Source of the DNA: JAVVEG01 sp041689205
GTDB taxonomy: Bacteria; Pseudomonadota; Gammaproteobacteria; Pseudomonadales; Pseudohongiellaceae
Assembly: GCA_041689205.1 (NCBI GenBank)
Contig: JBDNGQ010000069.1
Span: forward strand, 1-20,473
DNA: 20,473 nucleotides
Reading direction: 5' to 3'
Of this stretch, positions 7,140 through 13,274 are shown in pieces. Under the pieces are notes generated by a model. That model was not told the DNA's origin and made no database searches. It saw nothing but the letters and a program-made list of their open reading frames with translations. Numbering within the stretch: the stretch's first letter is position 1; the number at the start of each line of letters is the position of its first letter. The translations under genes were made by a program, and so were the position numbers.

Positions 7140-8816
7140 TCAGGCGTCAGTCACGGCGCCGAGACTTGCGCTTGAAACATGCCGGGCATATTTTGCCAAT
7201 ACTCCGCGTGTGTAACGTGGATTGGGTGGCTGCCACAGGGCACGGCGCCGCGCCAGTTCTTCATCGCTAACATTCAGTTGTAGCAGGCGGGCTCCAGCGT
7301 CGATGGTGATGGAATCCCCTTCCTCGACCAGCGCGATGGTACCGCCCACCGCTGCTTCGGGCGCAACGTGCCCCACTACAAAGCCATAAGTGCCGCCGGA
7401 AAAACGGCCATCGGTGATCAGCGCGACGCTTTCCCCCATTCCCGCCCCCACCAGTGCCGCCGTGGGCGACAACATTTCACGCATCCCAGGTCCGCCCTTA
7501 GGGCCTTCGTAGCGGATCACGACCACATCGCCGGGTTTGATAGTTTCCGCCAGAATCGCTGCCATGCAGGCTTCCTCTGAATCAAACACGCGTGCCGGAC
7601 CGGTGATCTTCGGGTTTTTGATGCCACTAATTTTGGCCACCGCCCCTTCCGACGACAGATTGCCTTTAAGAATCGACAAGTGTCCTTGTGCGTAAACCGG
7701 GTTATGCCAGGGACGGATCACATCCTGATCCGAACGCGGATCTGCAGGGACATTGTTCAGTACCTCGGCGATCGTCTCGCCGGTGATCGTCAGGCAGTCG
7801 CCGTGCAGCAAACCGTGTGCGAGCAGCATCTTCATCACCTGCGGGATGCCGCCCGCGCGGTGGAGGTCGGTCACCACGTAGCGGCCGGATGGTTTCATGT
7901 CGGCTATTACCGGTACGCGCCGACTGATCGTCTCAAAATCATCGATATTCAAGTCGACGCCCATCGCATGCGCTATCGCCAGCAAATGCAACACGGCATT
8001 GGTCGTTCCCCCCACCGCAATGACCAGGGAAATCGCGTTCTCGAAAGCCTTTCTGGTTAAAAGTTGTGCAGGCAGTATCTGCTTGTGGATGGCCTGTACC
8101 AGGACCTCGGCGGAGCGCCCCGCGCTATCGGCTTTTTCCGCGTCTTCTGCCGCCATGGTAGACGAATACGGCAAGCTCAAGCCCATCACTTCGAACGTCG
8201 AGGACATGGTGTTGGCCGTGTACATGCCGCCACAGGAACCAACGCCGGGGCAGGCTTTGCGCTCGACGGCTAGAAGCTCCTTTTCATCGATCCGATGCGC
8301 GATGAATTCCCCCACGGCCTCGAAGCTGCTGACGATGGTCAAATCACGCCCATGGAGGTGTCCCGGTTTGATGGTGCCGCCGTACACGAAAATAGCAGGA
8401 ATGTTCAAACGCGCAAAAGCGATCATGGCGCCTGGCATGTTTTTGTCGCAGCCGCCGATAGCGAGCACGCCGTCCATACTTTGGCCCCGGCAGACCGTCT
8501 CGATCGAGTCGGCGATCACCTCCCGGCTCACCAGCGAGCACTTCATGCCCTCGGTGCCCATGGAAATGCCATCGGAAATCGTGATCGTGCCAAATTTCTG
8601 CGGCATCGCGCCGGCCGCTCTGGCCGCGTACTCAGCCCGAGTCGCCAGGATATCCAGTCCCGAATTGCAGGGCGTAATCGTACTGTAGGCATTGGCGATA
8701 CCCACGATGGGCTTGTCGAAATCCTTATCGCCAAAACCTACGGCACGCAACATGGCGCGGTTAGGCGATCGCTGCACCCCTTGAGTGACGACTTTACTAT
8801 TGAAGTTGCTGGACAT
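7140..8816 (-). CDS. ilvD: Dihydroxy-acid dehydratase, three-cysteine type
   Basis: Dihydroxy-acid dehydratase removes water from 2,3-dihydroxy-isovalerate and -methylvalerate, the third common step of valine and isoleucine synthesis. The 558-residue protein is full length. The three cluster cysteines, numbered from the chosen ATG, are Cys50 (TPCNSG), Cys123 (GGCDKNMPG) and Cys195 (CPGVGSCGGMYTANTM). This pattern matches the Arabidopsis/Synechocystis/Mycobacterium branch, in which the cluster is [2Fe-2S], rather than E. coli IlvD with [4Fe-4S] (CPTCGSCSGM). The [2Fe-2S] form is generally more oxygen-tolerant. The ATG at 8816 is preferred over one at 8831 because AAGGA stands 7 bases before it. 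It is not next to other branched-chain amino-acid genes. Confidence 0.95.
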   Translation of the reverse strand: MSSNFNSKVVTQGVQRSPNRAMLRAVGFGDKDFDKPIVGIANAYSTITPCNSGLDILATRAEYAARAAGAMPQKFGTITISDGISMGTEGMKCSLVSREVIADSIETVCRGQSMDGVLAIGGCDKNMPGAMIAFARLNIPAIFVYGGTIKPGHLHGRDLTIVSSFEAVGEFIAHRIDEKELLAVERKACPGVGSCGGMYTANTMSSTFEVMGLSLPYSSTMAAEDAEKADSAGRSAEVLVQAIHKQILPAQLLTRKAFENAISLVIAVGGTTNAVLHLLAIAHAMGVDLNIDDFETISRRVPVIADMKPSGRYVVTDLHRAGGIPQVMKMLLAHGLLHGDCLTITGETIAEVLNNVPADPRSDQDVIRPWHNPVYAQGHLSILKGNLSSEGAVAKISGIKNPKITGPARVFDSEEACMAAILAETIKPGDVVVIRYEGPKGGPGMREMLSPTAALVGAGMGESVALITDGRFSGGTYGFVVGHVAPEAAVGGTIALVEEGDSITIDAGARLLQLNVSDEELARRRALWQPPNPRYTRGVLAKYARHVSSASLGAVTDA

Positions 8817-8946
8817 AAGTTTTCCTTTCAATGCGCGGGTTCAAGCTTGAGATACAACGCCTGTCGAAGGCGCCTATGGCGTATCCATGATGGTATGCGT
8901 GCGGCAGCATGTCTTTCATATTTACTATTGGCATGAGTTCCTCGCA
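8817..8946. promoter_or_regulatory. ilvD upstream region
   Basis: A 130-base gap between the pyrC remnant and ilvD. It must contain the ilvD ribosome site (AAGGA) and probably its promoter. No leader peptide, attenuator hairpin or clear promoter boxes could be recognised. Confidence 0.3.
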
Positions 8947-9244
8947 TCAAGCAGGTAACACCGTGAATTTTGTGTCCGCCAGACGCCAGGCTACCGTCTC
9001 ACCCGCGCGCAATAGTACCAGCGTGTCCGCGCCGAGAGCAATCTTGGACGGCACTTTCCACGACTCCTTCACCAGCGTCACGCTGTCGCGGTTGCGCGGC
9101 AGGCCCTGGAAGTCGGGGCCGTGAAAGCTGGCGAAGGCCTCCAGCTTGTCGAGCGCTCCCGCCTCGTCGAACACCTCAGCGTATAACTCGATCGCGGCGT
9201 GCGCGGGGCAGGGTCAGGTGTGTCAGCGTCAGAGACATGGTCAT
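8947..9244 (-). pseudogene. pyrC: Internally deleted dihydroorotase
   Basis: Remnant of the homodimeric-type dihydroorotase (about 345 residues when intact). The 3' part reads AHAAIELYAEVFDEAGALDK, then FASFHGPDFQGLPRN, then GETVAWRLA, a clear PyrC C-terminus of about 90 residues. Directly upstream, in a different frame, is an ATG-initiated stretch MSLTLTHLTLPR that looks like the PyrC N-terminus just before the HxH metal motif. The two ends meet near 9203-9213; the roughly 240 residues between, including every metal ligand, are gone and the frames do not match (the C-terminal frame has TGA at 9216-9214). The start overlaps the stop of the DUF6671-type gene in an ATGA, so the two formed an operon before the loss. 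The C-terminal match is firm; the N-terminal assignment is inference from length and position. Confidence 0.75.
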
Positions 9245-10134
9245 GGATTGCAGCAATCGCAGCGGCCCGGATTGGCGGATTGCCGGTCGGTGCGCTCGCG
9301 CGTGACGCGGTGCGCACACTTGAGGCAGCCGTGAACCTCGGCGCGGGTCTCGCGCGTGGGTTCGCCGCAAGCCTCGCAGGGCAGCCCGGCGATGCGCTCG
9401 ACGATCCCGAAGCCCGGCAGGCCGCAGGCCTGGCAGCGCGAGTTGAGCTTTTCCAGCAAGTCCTCGGCCGCGAGACGGATGTTCTTCATGCGCGTCGGAT
9501 TGGCGTGGGCACGCACATCGGTCTCGATGAACACGCGTCGGCTGTCGGCAAGCCCGTGCGCCTCGTCGAAGGCCGCGCGCAGCGCCACCCAGTCGGCGAT
9601 GCCCTTGCGCAGGCGCGGGTCGTTCTCGTGCTCCGGGCGCGCGACCAGATGATGCTCGGGAAATCCCGCGTTGCGCGCGAAGGCCTCGGCCTCCTCCCAG
9701 CTTGTAGCCAGCACGTGCGCAAAATTGGTCTTGCTCTGGGCCATACCGACAATTTCGAGGTCCCGCTCGTCGTCAATAAAGATCAGGAATTCCACGTTCC
9801 AGGGAAACATGCCCACCATCGGGTCTGGCCCGAAGGAGCCTTCGCTCGCGAGCCCGAGCGGCAGCCCGGCAAGCTCCATACCGAGGCGCGCCTTCTTGCG
9901 TGCCGCCCCGAGCTGCGTGCCCGCGCGCGGGATGTCGCGCGTGAACGTACCAAGTAAATCCGTGTCGTAGCCCGCCACACGTTCAATCCGGCAACCGAGC
10001 GCCGGTTCGAGTACCGGCGCGAGCACGCGCTCCTTGCCGTGCTGGGTGAGCAGGGCAACGCGCCGGTCCGAATACATGCCGCTGGCGCCTGAGGCTCTCT
10101 GCATCACAAGCTCACTCTCTGCATCATTCACCAT
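9241..10134 (-). CDS. DUF6671-type zinc-ribbon protein
   Basis: A protein of about 297 residues that I recognise as the DUF6671 type, function unknown. The N-terminal domain begins DRRVALLTQHGKERVLAPVL and contains SEGSFGPDP and FPWNVEFLIFIDDE. The C-terminal ~65 residues carry four cysteine pairs suited to zinc ribbons: CQAC (234-237), CEAC (253-256), CLKC (270-273) and CDCC (292-295). The start is unsure: the frame is open from an ATG at 10218, with further ATGs at 10134, 10104 and 10077. The one at 10134 has a GGGGGA upstream, while family resemblance begins after 10077. A line inside the gene (9361-9420) is 73% G+C against 57% in lines checked elsewhere. It was the upstream partner of pyrC and stays open although pyrC has collapsed. 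Confidence 0.75.
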   Translation of the reverse strand: MVNDAESELVMQRASGASGMYSDRRVALLTQHGKERVLAPVLEPALGCRIERVAGYDTDLLGTFTRDIPRAGTQLGAARKKARLGMELAGLPLGLASEGSFGPDPMVGMFPWNVEFLIFIDDERDLEIVGMAQSKTNFAHVLATSWEEAEAFARNAGFPEHHLVARPEHENDPRLRKGIADWVALRAAFDEAHGLADSRRVFIETDVRAHANPTRMKNIRLAAEDLLEKLNSRCQACGLPGFGIVERIAGLPCEACGEPTRETRAEVHGCLKCAHRVTRERTDRQSANPGRCDCCNP

Positions 10135-10267
10135 GAAACTCGCTTCCCCCTGCATAGGGTTTAACGACGTAGTCGATCGAGATAGTGCAGTTTGACAGAT
10201 AATAATCTGTACTAACACTTACTGAAGGGGGCCGGACGTTATTTACATGACAGATCGAAAGATTTCT
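10135..10267. other. Upstream gap of the DUF6671-type gene
   Basis: No further gene is visible here. CTCTCTGCATCA is duplicated just inside the gene at 10095-10106 and 10115-10126, which may reflect slippage near the true start. No convincing promoter boxes were found. Confidence 0.3.
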
Positions 10268-10688
10268 TGCCAGGAGTCTGTCGGACTCAGCCTTTTAATC
10301 AATTTTAACCGCCGCGCCGGCTTAAAAACTCCCCGCCACACGCTGATTTAATCGATCTGGCCAATCCTGCGGCTCGACGGCACCCCGCTTGCATATCCGC
10401 AGATCAGCAGCCCCAGCAGCACGGCCGGATGATGCGCCGCCGAACCTCGGCCGCTATAGGCACGGGGCAGTTCGCTCAAGTCCAGTTACTCGATCACTTC
10501 GACGATAAAGCGCGCCAGATGATTGGCAGGCAGCCAGTCTTCCACCGAGGGCGGCAATAGGTAATCGGTCTGACGATCTACGGTGATAAATCCGCGCATG
10601 GGGGCTCGTTGGGTTCACTATGTAACAAGCATGCATTTTACCGATGGGAGAGATTCATATCCGAGGGAAATTCCGACAGGCTGCCAGG
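10268..10688 (-). mobile_element. Gutted IS1182-like element
   Basis: A ~420-base element read on the minus strand. Its left end (10670-10688, minus strand CCTGGCAGCCTGTCGGAAT) and right end (10268-10287, plus strand TGCCAGGAGTCTGTCGGACT) share the CTGTCGGA core in inverted orientation. Between them are the first ~80 codons of a transposase and then, at 10269-10320, the terminal sequence of the same element type; the remaining ~350-400 codons are missing. The family assignment rests on the transposase N-terminus. Confidence 0.65.
10348..10599 (-). pseudogene. IS1182-type transposase, 5' fragment
   Basis: From the ATG at 10599 the minus strand reads MRGFITVDRQTDYLLPPS, then EDWLPANHLARFIVEVIE, a TAA at codon 38 (10488-10486), then LDLSELPRAYSGRGSAAHHP and LLICGYASG, and ends at a TAA at 10350-10348. 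This is the conserved N-terminus of IS1182-family DDE transposases, normally about 450-500 residues. The reading frame is intact apart from the nonsense codon, probably a changed Gln codon between VIE and LDL. The catalytic domain is absent, so it cannot be active. Confidence 0.8.
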
Positions 10689-10697
10689 TTGTGTGAC

Positions 10698-10896
10698 GCC
10701 GTCGTGACGGCCTCGGGCTTGTCCAAGCGAGAGCACTGCGCCGGACGTAAGCTCCCAACGCCGATTTGCTGCTACTCAACGCATTCCGCTGGCATTGATC
10801 CAATCCTGTGTGACTGCGTACAGACGCAGATACACACGATGCGGATGATGGAACCTTCAATGGCGTGCAGATAAGCTCGCAGCTCGCAAATCACCA
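10698..10896 (+). promoter_or_regulatory. Leader of the stress-protein gene with two hairpins
   Basis: About 200 bases without a supportable gene. GCCGTCGTGACGGC (10698-10711) is a perfect 6+6 hairpin. A larger one covers 10807-10836: CTGCGT/ACGCAG around the loop ACAG (10814-10829), extended by TGTGT/ACACA. They may be regulatory or relics of mobile DNA; no T-tract follows either. Confidence 0.35.
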
Positions 10897-11436
10897 ATGG
10901 ATAACCAACATATGCCTACCGACACCGTCGCCGAACAACACCTGTGGCCCCTCATCAAAGACATGAAGTTCGCCATGTTCACTACCCACGACGGCAACGG
11001 CCATCTGGATTCACGGCCGATGACGACGCAGAACAACACGATGCCGGATGACAAGCTGTGGTTCTTCATGTCAGTGAAGGGCGGTGCAGCGCAGGAGCTT
11101 GCACAGCAGCCGCAGGTGAACATCAGCTATGCCGACCTTGGCAAGGACGTTTACGTTTCAGTATCCGGTTCAGCCCAGGTGGTTGACGATAAAGCCCAGA
11201 AGCAGGCGCTGTGGACGAAGTTCGCCCAGGCTTGGTTTCCCGGCGGCGTGGACGATCCGGACCTGGCCCTGGTGCGCGTTACGGTGAACTATGCGCACTA
11301 CTGGAACACGAGTGAAAACAAATTGACCCAGTTGTTGGTGATGGCCAAGGCCGTGTTCACCGGCGAGAAGCCGGACTTGGGCGAGTCGGGTCAGGCGTCG
11401 CTGGGCAGCGATTCCAAAACGGACGGCATGCCATGA
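10897..11436 (+). CDS. General stress protein 26-type PPOX flavin-binding protein
   Basis: A 179-residue cytosolic protein of the pyridoxamine-phosphate-oxidase-like split-barrel fold, closest in character to general stress protein 26. Typical elements are LIKDMKFAMFTTHDGNGHLD, SRPMTTQ, KLWFFMSVKGGAAQEL, VNISYAD and VYVSVSGSAQVVDDK. Relatives bind FMN or FAD and are linked to stress tolerance, but their reaction is poorly defined. There is no good ribosome site before the ATG at 10897; a second ATG at 10912 could also serve. The stop overlaps the start of a truncated semialdehyde dehydrogenase (ATGA), so the gene is the surviving front of a degraded operon. It sits between two IS remnants in inverted orientation. 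Confidence 0.85.
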   Translation: MDNQHMPTDTVAEQHLWPLIKDMKFAMFTTHDGNGHLDSRPMTTQNNTMPDDKLWFFMSVKGGAAQELAQQPQVNISYADLGKDVYVSVSGSAQVVDDKAQKQALWTKFAQAWFPGGVDDPDLALVRVTVNYAHYWNTSENKLTQLLVMAKAVFTGEKPDLGESGQASLGSDSKTDGMP

Positions 11437-11545
11437 GCTACCAAAGCATCAATCCCAACACCGGCAAGCTCCTCAAGAGCTTCGAGCGCCTGATTGAGGG
11501 ACGGCTCTAAAAGTCGCTGGCCGCCGTCAAAGCTGACACCCAAGG
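11433..11545 (+). pseudogene. Succinate-semialdehyde dehydrogenase, 5' fragment
   Basis: Starting from an ATG that overlaps the preceding stop, the frame reads MSYQSINPNTGKLLKSFERL, then IEGRL, TAA at codon 26 (11508-11510), then KSLAAVKAD in the same frame. This matches the N-terminus of NAD(P)-dependent succinate-semialdehyde and related aldehyde dehydrogenases (pattern SINPxTGxxLKxF...LEKSLAA). The TAA stands where the family usually has Glu. Homology fades after about 36 codons of an expected ~460, so the gene is truncated as well as stopped. Confidence 0.7.
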
Positions 11546-11554
11546 TCAGCGACA

Positions 11555-11783
11555 CTGGCCGTTCTGCTCTTGGTCGGTGCTAGTGCGCTGAACTACGCTG
11601 TGACGCAAGAATCCTGCACTTCTCCATGCGGTTCGCCTGGCACGCTGGCTTAGCAATCCGTTGGTTTGGATGTTACATCTGTCCTACGCTTGGATTCCTG
11701 TTGGCATCTTGCTCATGACGTTTGCGAGTGTTGGCTGGTTGGCGCCGCCTGCCGGCATCCATGCACTCACCACCGGCGCGCCG
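11555..11783 (+). pseudogene. nnrS: nnrS fragment (NO-response heme-copper membrane protein)
   Basis: From 11604 one frame reads LLHAVRLARWLSNPLVWMLH, then LSYAWIPVGILLMTFASVGW, then PPAGIHALTTG, which resembles the late transmembrane part of NnrS. NnrS is a 12-helix protein associated with nitric-oxide responses in denitrifiers and pathogens. An upstream stretch in another frame (LAVLLLVGASALNYAV, 11555-11602) may be an earlier helix, with a TGA and frameshift between. Similarity stops at ~11783, where the IS end begins, so the 3' part was lost through that element. The LSYAW/PPAGIHALTTG part is the firm evidence; the earlier helix is tentative. Confidence 0.6.
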
Positions 11784-11823
11784 GTTAAATTTGATCAAAA
11801 GGCTGAGTCCGACAGACTCCTGG
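11773..11823 (+). repeat. Second IS1182-like right end, inverted relative to the first
   Basis: The 51 bases beginning CCGGCGCGCCGGTTAAATTT are the reverse complement, with about four mismatches, of 10270-10320, the right end of the gutted IS1182-like element. The orientation is opposite, so the pair bracket 10.3-11.8 kb like ends of a composite transposon. It abuts the nnrS fragment directly; no transposase coding remains here. Confidence 0.75.
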
Positions 11824-11916
11824 CAGCCTGTCGGACTTAACACTGACCTCCTGCGGAAAAGCCGAATTTAGCCAGATTTCCTTCGCTACGATCGGTCAAG
11901 TCCGACAGGTTGCCAG
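11820..11916. mobile_element. 97-bp MITE-like element
   Basis: CTGGCAGCCTGTCGGACTT (11820-11838) is inverted at 11898-11916 with one mismatch in 19. The 59-base interior has no coding potential. The ends carry the same CTGTCGGA core as the IS1182-like remnant, so it looks like a non-autonomous derivative mobilised by that family. It also overlaps by 4 bases the preceding IS end, creating a hairpin (AGTCCGACAG/CTGTCGGACT, 11808-11837). Confidence 0.6.
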
Positions 11917-11919
11917 GTT

Positions 11920-11940
11920 GCCAGGTCTTATAAACCTGGC
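11920..11940 (-). terminator. Hairpin downstream of the copper operon
   Basis: GCCAGGT (11920-11926) and ACCTGGC (11934-11940) form a perfect 7-bp stem with a 7-base loop, 30 bases beyond the stop of the FG-GAP gene. No T-tract follows on the minus strand, so it may be a terminator-like hairpin or part of the neighbouring repeat debris. Confidence 0.25.
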
Positions 11941-11970
11941 TCTGCAGACTTGGGCTTCATCAACCTGGTT

Positions 11971-13206
11971 CTATCGACCGGAGTTCCTGTAGATAACAAC
12001 ATCAGCCGTCGCGCTGCCCACCACCGCGATATCTTTAAAACCATTGCCGGTCAGATCCGCAATCACCATACCGGAAACTGCAACGTCATTATCCAGTGAG
12101 CGGCGCTGCCACTCGCGGGTTTCCGGGTTGTAGCGAAAAATCAGCAGACTGCAGGGGCGGCCGCGTCCACCAACAATAATTTCATCAAAACCATTATTAT
12201 TCAAATCAGCAACAGCCAGCGCGTGGCCACCGCTCAGCTCACTGAAGATAACTTCACGACTGAAATTACCACTGTCATCGGAAGCTGGCCGATAAACCAC
12301 CAGCTCATTACCATGCCAGGGTTCTATTGTGGCAAGGAAGCGACGCTCCGGGCGCCCAGAAAATCCGACAGCTACCTCACTGGCACCGATTGCCGGGCGC
12401 TCACCCGGCTGCGCTGTAACCAGAGTAGTGCGATCAACAAATTTTCCGCGGTTTGCCAGTTGAAACAGATCAATACCATTGAAACTTGCAGTCAGCACTT
12501 CGTCACGGCCATCACCGTCCCAGTCTAAAATTGTGAGACCGTGCGCCATCTCCAGAGTGCGGTCCAGAACGACCGAACCCCAGGGGCTGCTGCGCGGATT
12601 TGAGGGAATAGCGTAAACAATCAGCTCTGCTCCACCCTGGTAGGCAGGAGCCTGGGCACCGGCACCAATGATCGGCAGATTAATTAATTGTTTCCTTCCA
12701 TTCCCGTTTAAGTCGGCCCAACGCAAGCGATGTGAAGTCGGTATCTGATCAATCAGGTGCATCTGCCACTCCTGGTTAACAACTGGATTGCCAGGGTTCT
12801 CCAGCCAGTGCACCAGGCCTCCAGCGGTTGAGTCGCGCAGATTGAAGGCACTCGATAAAACCAGGTCTGTATAGCCGTCGCCATTTATATCCCGGGGAGC
12901 GACATCAACATTAGCTGCAGTCGCTGTGGTGATGACATGCCTCTGCCACGTCGGATTTTTATACCAGATCAATTGTGCCGGCGTCATCGCCAGCGCCACG
13001 ATGTCATTCAGGCCATCGCCATCTATATCGGCTGCAGTCAGCCCATAGCCACCAGGGAGCTCTGCATCAACCACAGTTTTTTGAAATGAGACAAAGCCAG
13101 CGCCGGAACGCTGGGCATCAACAGATTGACAGGCGCTTAAGGACAGGCCTAAAAACAACACCACCTGGATAAAAACAGGTCGGGGAATTACGGGAAATTT
13201 GTTCAT
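11971..13206 (-). CDS. FG-GAP/VCBS repeat lipoprotein
   Basis: A 411-residue secreted lipoprotein: signal peptide with lipobox LSAC (Cys26), then a beta-propeller of FG-GAP/VCBS repeats. Six calcium-loop motifs are visible: DIDGDGLNDIV (60-70), DINGDGYTDLV (106-116), DLNGNGRKQLI (165-175), DWDGDGRDEVL (228-238), DLNNNGFDEII (334-344) and DLTGNGFKDIA (384-394). A seventh blade may lie in the 250-330 gap where the loop has eroded. Such propellers bind partners or surfaces; no catalytic residues are evident. AGGA precedes the ATG by about 5 bases. It follows the cupredoxin gene after 68 bases on the same strand and may be the last gene of the copper-protein operon, though the gap is large enough for its own promoter. 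Confidence 0.87.
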   Translation of the reverse strand: MNKFPVIPRPVFIQVVLFLGLSLSACQSVDAQRSGAGFVSFQKTVVDAELPGGYGLTAADIDGDGLNDIVALAMTPAQLIWYKNPTWQRHVITTATAANVDVAPRDINGDGYTDLVLSSAFNLRDSTAGGLVHWLENPGNPVVNQEWQMHLIDQIPTSHRLRWADLNGNGRKQLINLPIIGAGAQAPAYQGGAELIVYAIPSNPRSSPWGSVVLDRTLEMAHGLTILDWDGDGRDEVLTASFNGIDLFQLANRGKFVDRTTLVTAQPGERPAIGASEVAVGFSGRPERRFLATIEPWHGNELVVYRPASDDSGNFSREVIFSELSGGHALAVADLNNNGFDEIIVGGRGRPCSLLIFRYNPETREWQRRSLDNDVAVSGMVIADLTGNGFKDIAVVGSATADVVIYRNSGR

Positions 13207-13274
13207 TTATCCTGTCTGCGCCGGGTTGATCTGGGTTGAGATGAAGATTTCAACGGATCAGGCTGATCCTCTTT

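Noticed and set aside
7897..8936. Plus-strand open frames (263 and 213 codons) opposite ilvD
   Set aside because: They are antisense to a full-length, highly conserved enzyme gene and are a by-product of its codon usage.
9199..9957. Plus-strand open frame of 252 codons opposite the DUF6671-type gene
   Set aside because: High G+C lowers stop-codon frequency; the minus-strand frame carries the conserved Cys pairs and family motifs, this one does not.
10618..10860. Minus-strand open frame of 80 codons upstream of the stress gene
   Set aside because: No family resemblance or ribosome site, and it spans an IS end and two hairpins.
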